Positions 8,515 to 11,033 of a DNA stretch of 11,033 nt are shown here, in pieces; positions within the stretch are counted from its first letter, which is position 1; the number at the start of each line of letters is the position of its first letter. The translations under genes and the position numbers were made by a program. Origin of the DNA: Bryobacteraceae bacterium (GTDB taxonomy: Bacteria > Acidobacteriota > Terriglobia > Bryobacterales > Bryobacteraceae); assembly GCA_025350445.1 (NCBI GenBank), contig JANXXV010000194.1:1-11033 (forward strand), written 5' to 3'. The notes under the pieces are model-generated. The model saw only the letters and a list, made by a program, of their open reading frames with translations. It did no database searches and was not told the DNA's origin.

Positions 8515-9689
8515 AATTGCCGCTGGGCTATCGCTACGCAGCCACCTATGCGGGCATTCGAAAGGTCAACAAGGAAGACCTTGCTCTGATTGTTTCCGAT
8601 ACGCCGGCTTCGGCTGCCGCAGTAATGACGACAAACCGCGTGCAAGCGGCTCCGGTGAAGATCGCGCGCCAGCATCTGCGCGCGTCCCGGGGCCGCGTTA
8701 GCGCGGTTCTCGCAAATGCAGGCAACGCCAATTGCGCAACCCGCACCGGAGATGACGTGGCTATTGCCTGCTGCAAAGCCGTCGCCAAACTTCTGAAAGT
8801 GCCGGTGGCGCAAGTGATTCCCGCCTCCACCGGAGTGATTGGAGTAGAACTCGATCCGAATCTGATTATCGATGCCTTGCCGCGGCTGATGGAAGACCTG
8901 ACGGAGAGCCGTTTCCCGGATGTCTCGCATGCCATTATGACCACCGATCTGGTGCCGAAAGTCGCCTTTGCGGAAGTCCCGCTGAAAGGCGGGGAAGTGC
9001 AGATCGCGGGGATGACCAAAGGATCGGGCATGATTCAGCCCAATATGGCGACGACGCTTGGTTTCGTGATGACCGATGCCGCCATCTCTCCCATTCATCT
9101 TCGGGAGATGCTGGTGCGCGCCTCGGATCGCAGCTACAATCGCCTTTCGGTGGACGGCGATACGTCGACGAATGACATTGTAATGCTGCTGGCGAACGGC
9201 GCTTCGGGAATTAAACCGTCGGAGCGGGAACGGCGGACGCTGGAAGAATCCTTGTACCTGGTGATGGAAGATCTGGCTGAGCAGATCGCGCGGGACGGCG
9301 AAGGCGCCACCAAGCTGATTACTATTCGTGTGCTGGGGGCGGCGGACGAGGAATCGGCTACCAAGATTGCCCGCAGCATTGCTAATTCGCCGTTGGTGAA
9401 GACTGCCATAGCTGGATCGGACGCGAACTGGGGCCGGATTTTATCGGCGGCCGGAAACGCCGGTGTTGAGTTCGATCCAATGAAGGTTGACATCTCGCTG
9501 AACGGAGTGCCGGTTTGCACCGGCGGTTTGGCTGCCGAGTTTTCCGAAGCCGAGCTGAAGCAGAAGCTCGACGAAAGGGAATGTATGATTCGCTTCGAGA
9601 TCAGAGGCGGCGGCAAGGGCGAGACGCGGTTCTGGACCTGTGACTTTACGGAAGGTTATATCAAGATCAACGCCAGTTACCGAAGCTGA
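8511..9689 (+). CDS. argJ: Ornithine acetyltransferase / N-acetylglutamate synthase
   Basis: The 392-residue protein moves the acetyl group from N-acetylornithine to glutamate, recycling it in arginine biosynthesis; some ArgJ enzymes also use acetyl-CoA, which sequence alone does not settle. The precursor normally cuts itself into two chains, and the site is clear: KGSGMIQPNMA then TTLGF, predicting cleavage between Ala180 and nucleophile Thr181. Other family marks are NAGNAN (69-74), PASTGVIG (104-111, oxyanion-hole region), VDGDTSTND (214-222) and the C-terminal GYIKINASYRS. The start is TTG 8511, overlapping the fmt stop as TTGA; AGGAG at 8496-8500 lies 10 bases upstream. The start fits the usual N-terminus (LPLGYRYAATYAGI). 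It is the last gene of the aroC run. Confidence 0.96.
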   Translation: MKLPLGYRYAATYAGIRKVNKEDLALIVSDTPASAAAVMTTNRVQAAPVKIARQHLRASRGRVSAVLANAGNANCATRTGDDVAIACCKAVAKLLKVPVAQVIPASTGVIGVELDPNLIIDALPRLMEDLTESRFPDVSHAIMTTDLVPKVAFAEVPLKGGEVQIAGMTKGSGMIQPNMATTLGFVMTDAAISPIHLREMLVRASDRSYNRLSVDGDTSTNDIVMLLANGASGIKPSERERRTLEESLYLVMEDLAEQIARDGEGATKLITIRVLGAADEESATKIARSIANSPLVKTAIAGSDANWGRILSAAGNAGVEFDPMKVDISLNGVPVCTGGLAAEFSEAELKQKLDERECMIRFEIRGGGKGETRFWTCDFTEGYIKINASYRS

Positions 9690-9744
9690 GGACGCAGCCG
9701 CCTCCAGCATCAGCGGCTATTGGGTTCTTTCGGGTTCGGTGTCA

Positions 9745-9771
9745 CCGTTGGGAAAAAAACTGCTCCAACGG
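9745..9771. promoter_or_regulatory. Inverted repeat with a possible sigma-54-like element
   Basis: CCGTTGG (9745-9751) and CCAACGG (9765-9771) form a perfect 7-bp inverted repeat around an A-rich 13-base loop. Overlapping it, TGGGAAAAAAACTGC (9749-9763) has the GG and GC pairs exactly 10 bases apart, as in -24/-12 promoters, though only about 7 of 11 consensus positions match. PEP-CTERM genes in some Proteobacteria are sigma-54 controlled, which is why I note it. It could instead be a weak end-of-operon hairpin after argJ; no U-run follows. Confidence 0.25.
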
Positions 9772-9784
9772 AGACGTTTGGGTT

Positions 9785-9790
9785 TATAAT
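9785..9790 (+). promoter_or_regulatory. Perfect -10 box before the PEP-CTERM gene
   Basis: TATAAT at 9785-9790 is a full -10 consensus; transcription would begin near 9797, giving a leader of about 46 bases before ATG 9843. No good -35 lies 16-18 bases upstream (GCTCCA at 9762-9767), so an activator or another sigma factor may be involved. Confidence 0.45.
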
Positions 9791-9820
9791 CGAATCCGGC
9801 CAGGATGGCAAAAGGGAAAT

Positions 9821-9845
9821 CATGGAAACACCGGAGGTTTCCATG
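9821..9845 (+). promoter_or_regulatory. Leader hairpin sequestering Shine-Dalgarno and start codon
   Basis: CATGGAAAC (9821-9829) pairs perfectly with GTTTCCATG (9837-9845), a 9-bp stem with a 7-base loop. The consensus ribosome site GGAGG (9833-9837) lies in the loop and first stem base, and the start codon ATG (9843-9845) is wholly inside the stem, pairing with CAT at 9821-9823. In mRNA this would limit initiation, so it could act as a translational switch or thermometer. The pairing is seen in the sequence; the role is inferred. Confidence 0.5.
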
Positions 9846-10523
9846 TCGTCCCGAATTCGTTGCAGAGGTGCAGAGACAATGAAAAGCGTCCTTTTGATTC
9901 TGCTGCTAGTGCTAGTTCTGCTTACTACAGCGTCAACCGTCGAAGCCAGTGTGATTCCAATTTCCGGCGTCACCGCTACCACGACCATGGGGGCCTCCAA
10001 TGGAACGGTCATATCTTAAATTGTTGACGGAAGCGGCCTATCGTCGTACACTACCTCTGCCACCCATGCGGTAGCTACCTCCCAGAACTCTTGGATCGGT
10101 AGCGGCGGTGTTACCGCTGGGAGCGTGCTATTCAACCTGGGTGGCTCCTACGCCGTAAGTGGGATGGCGGTTTGGAACCTTAACAACCTCCTTAACAATT
10201 ATGGCGTGCAGGCGCTCACCATTCAAGGCTCAACGGATGGTGTCATTTTCTCGGCAATAGCCGGCACTCCGACGAGTTTTAGTATGGGGCTAACATCTTC
10301 GGAGGCGGCACAGATTTTCGCTTTCTCCACCACCGTGTCTTACATCCAGTTCAATATCACGTCAAACTACGGCGGAATCGATACCGGTTTGAGCGAAGTA
10401 ATGTTCACTACCGGGACAGCAACAGCAGGAACGCCCGAGCCTGCTACAGGGGTGCTGTTTGGTGTAGGACTCGCTGCCCTTAAATATCTACGCCACTGGC
10501 GTTCACAAAACCGCTTGGCGTAG
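9843..10523 (+). pseudogene. PEP-CTERM sorting-domain protein, interrupted by an in-frame stop
   Basis: One frame runs from ATG 9843 to TAG 10521-10523 (227 codons) but has TAA at 10017-10019 (codon 59). Beyond that stop the frame continues sensibly (IVDGSGLSSYTTSATHA...), so a single nonsense change separates the halves. The start is chosen for GGAGG 5 bases upstream; ATG 9822 and 9879 are in-frame alternatives. A signal peptide (h-region SVLLILLLVLVLL, likely cut after VEA at about residue 35) opens it. The middle has beta-rich GSVLFNLGGSYAVSGMAVWN and ALTIQGSTDGVIFS segments resembling discoidin-like (F5/8 type C) domains. The end is a PEP-CTERM tail: PEP at 198-200, hydrophobic ATGVLFGVGLAAL, then basic KYLRHWRSQNR. 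Such tails are recognised by exosortase, usually in exopolysaccharide-producing Gram-negatives. It may be a pseudogene, a readthrough gene or a sequence error. Confidence 0.75.
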
Positions 10524-10536
10524 GCCTTTTGGCCGG

Positions 10537-10560
10537 CGAGGCTCAGAATCAGCCTCGTTT
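10537..10560 (+). terminator. Likely intrinsic terminator of the PEP-CTERM gene
   Basis: CGAGGCT (10537-10543) pairs perfectly with AGCCTCG (10551-10557) around a 7-base loop, followed by TTT, 14 bases after the PEP-CTERM stop codon. The U-run is short, so efficiency may be modest. Position and stem quality favour a terminator. Confidence 0.6.
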
Positions 10561-10611
10561 ACTAAGCCTGCGGAAGACTGGCTGCCTCTATCGCAAGGTT
10601 GAATCAACGAA

Positions 10612-10643
10612 CCGATCGCTGGCAAGCGTTTTCCAGCGATCGG
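10612..10643. repeat. Perfect 11-bp inverted repeat, intergenic
   Basis: CCGATCGCTGG (10612-10622) and CCAGCGATCGG (10633-10643) are perfect inverted copies with a 10-base loop. No T-run follows on either strand, so it is not a typical terminator. It could be a REP-like element, a protein-binding dyad or the end of a decayed mobile element. Only one copy is in the window. Confidence 0.6.
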
Positions 10644-10724
10644 CAATAATCCCCCCTTAACTTCGTGTGTCAGTCCAGGGGTTCACTTCAAATCTGCGCC
10701 GTCGCCCCCACCACCTCGCATTAC

Positions 10725-10752
10725 GTCACTTGGTCAACGGCGTTGATGTGAC
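10725..10752. repeat. Imperfect intergenic hairpin upstream of the IS200/IS605 end
   Basis: GTCAC (10725-10729) pairs with GTGAC (10748-10752), and inside it TCAAC (10734-10738) pairs with GTTGA (10742-10746), with a 4/1 internal loop and a 3-base tip. In addition GTGTGTCA (10665-10672) is the inverse of TGACACAC (10749-10756). Together these fill much of the 10524-10844 gap, which has no gene of its own. The role is unknown. Confidence 0.35.
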
Positions 10753-10786
10753 ACACCCCTTTGACTGTCCCCATCTGGGAGGGGTC

Positions 10787-10812
10787 AAGCCCTCGCCTTT
10801 AGGCGACGGCTT
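10787..10812 (+). repeat. Subterminal hairpin at the left end of an IS200/IS605 element
   Basis: AAGCC (10787-10791) pairs with GGCTT (10808-10812) and TCGCCT (10793-10798) with AGGCGA (10801-10806), separated by one C/C mismatch and a TT tip. An imperfect short hairpin with a mismatch or bulge, just upstream of tnpA, is what TnpA of this family binds as single-stranded DNA. It lies 32 bases before the tnpA start. The exact element boundary and target tetra/pentanucleotide cannot be fixed here. Confidence 0.6.
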
Positions 10813-10844
10813 CAGCTAGGAGCGCCGGGGAGTAGTGTGAAAGG

Positions 10845-11033
10845 ATGGCGGAATACCGACGCGGCGCGCACACCGTATATGAGATACATCTGCATCTGGT
10901 CTGGACGACGAAAGATCGGAAAGCGGTGTTGGTGGGAGATGCGGCGACGCGAATGAGGGACTTGGTGCGAGAGATTTGCGGGACGCACGACGTAAAGATC
11001 ATGAAGGGGCATGTGTCGAAGGATCATGTACAT
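10845..11033 (+). CDS. tnpA: IS200/IS605-family transposase TnpA, 5' part
   Basis: The frame from ATG 10845 runs to the window edge without a stop and encodes 63 residues, starting MAEYRRGAHTVYEIHLHLVW, then TTKDRKAVLVGD and KGHVSKDHVH. This matches the N-terminal half of Y1-type HUH transposases, which are normally about 130-150 residues. The HUH metal-binding motif is His61-Val62-His63, the last three codons present; the catalytic tyrosine lies beyond the window. AAGG directly precedes the ATG and GGGGAG lies about 12 bases upstream, so the ribosome site is poor, which is usual for transposase genes. TnpA cuts and joins single-stranded element ends at hairpins such as the one at 10787-10812. 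The visible part is intact. Confidence 0.88.
   Translation, partial: MAEYRRGAHTVYEIHLHLVWTTKDRKAVLVGDAATRMRDLVREICGTHDVKIMKGHVSKDHVH

Larger units (their letters stand above)
10787..11033 (+). mobile_element. IS200/IS605-family insertion sequence, left part only
   Basis: A left-end hairpin followed by the beginning of a tnpA gene marks the start of an IS200/IS605-type element that continues past the window. These elements move as single strands by peel-and-paste, have no terminal inverted repeats and make no target duplication, so no flanking repeats are expected. The true left boundary is somewhat upstream of 10787. Whether a tnpB/RNA-guided nuclease gene follows cannot be seen. Confidence 0.7.

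Noticed and set aside
9696..9718. AGCCGC/GCGGCT inverted repeat just after argJ as a terminator
   Set aside because: Only 6 bp with an 11-base loop and no T-run behind it.
9822..9824. ATG 9822 as start of the PEP-CTERM gene
   Set aside because: AAGGG upstream is acceptable, but GGAGG before ATG 9843 is a much better ribosome site; kept only as an alternative.
10125..10523. Second half of the PEP-CTERM frame as an independent gene from GTG 10125
   Set aside because: It would lack a signal peptide, which the exosortase tail requires, and the same frame is coding-like upstream of the GTG back to the TAA.

Overview
The window looks like a chromosomal segment of an Acidobacteriota bacterium, probably of the Solibacter/Bryobacter kind. 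I base this on a 1119-residue outer-membrane receptor of the 'carboxypeptidase-regulatory domain + TonB-dependent barrel' (Oar-like) type, Tat-exported accessory enzymes, a PEP-CTERM protein and a moderately GC-rich sequence. This is recognition by family, not the result of a database search. No rRNA, tRNA or CRISPR array is visible.

Region 1 (1-5000) is export-oriented. A plus-strand gene for a Tat-exported beta-propeller protein of glycosidase type (100-1570) is broken by one extra base near 1072-1073. It meets head-on, with a 4-base overlap of stop codons, the large minus-strand receptor gene (4926-1567). The receptor has a good sigma-70-type promoter (TTGACA-17-TAGAGT) with a 13-base dyad inside its spacer.

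Region 2 (5039-9689) holds a type II haloacid dehalogenase-like protein with a twin-arginine leader, then a compact four-gene housekeeping run: aroC (chorismate synthase), def (peptide deformylase), fmt (methionyl-tRNA formyltransferase) and argJ (ornithine acetyltransferase). These genes overlap or nearly touch (1-base overlap, 9-base gap, 4-base overlap), so they are probably cotranscribed and partly translationally coupled. def and fmt form the N-formyl-methionine cycle; aroC and argJ serve aromatic and arginine biosynthesis.

Region 3 (9690-11033) is accessory. A PEP-CTERM surface/exopolysaccharide-associated protein gene (9843-10523) has an in-frame TAA at 10017. Its leader contains a perfect TATAAT and a 9-bp hairpin that puts the Shine-Dalgarno at the loop and the start codon in the stem. 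A terminator-like hairpin follows, then a 321-base gap with several inverted repeats. Last comes the left end and first 63 codons of an IS200/IS605-family TnpA, cut by the window edge exactly at its HUH motif.

The most interesting points are the start-codon-occluding hairpin of the PEP-CTERM gene, the two singly interrupted exported-protein genes beside intact housekeeping genes, and the dyad inside the receptor promoter. I see no clearly new multi-gene system.
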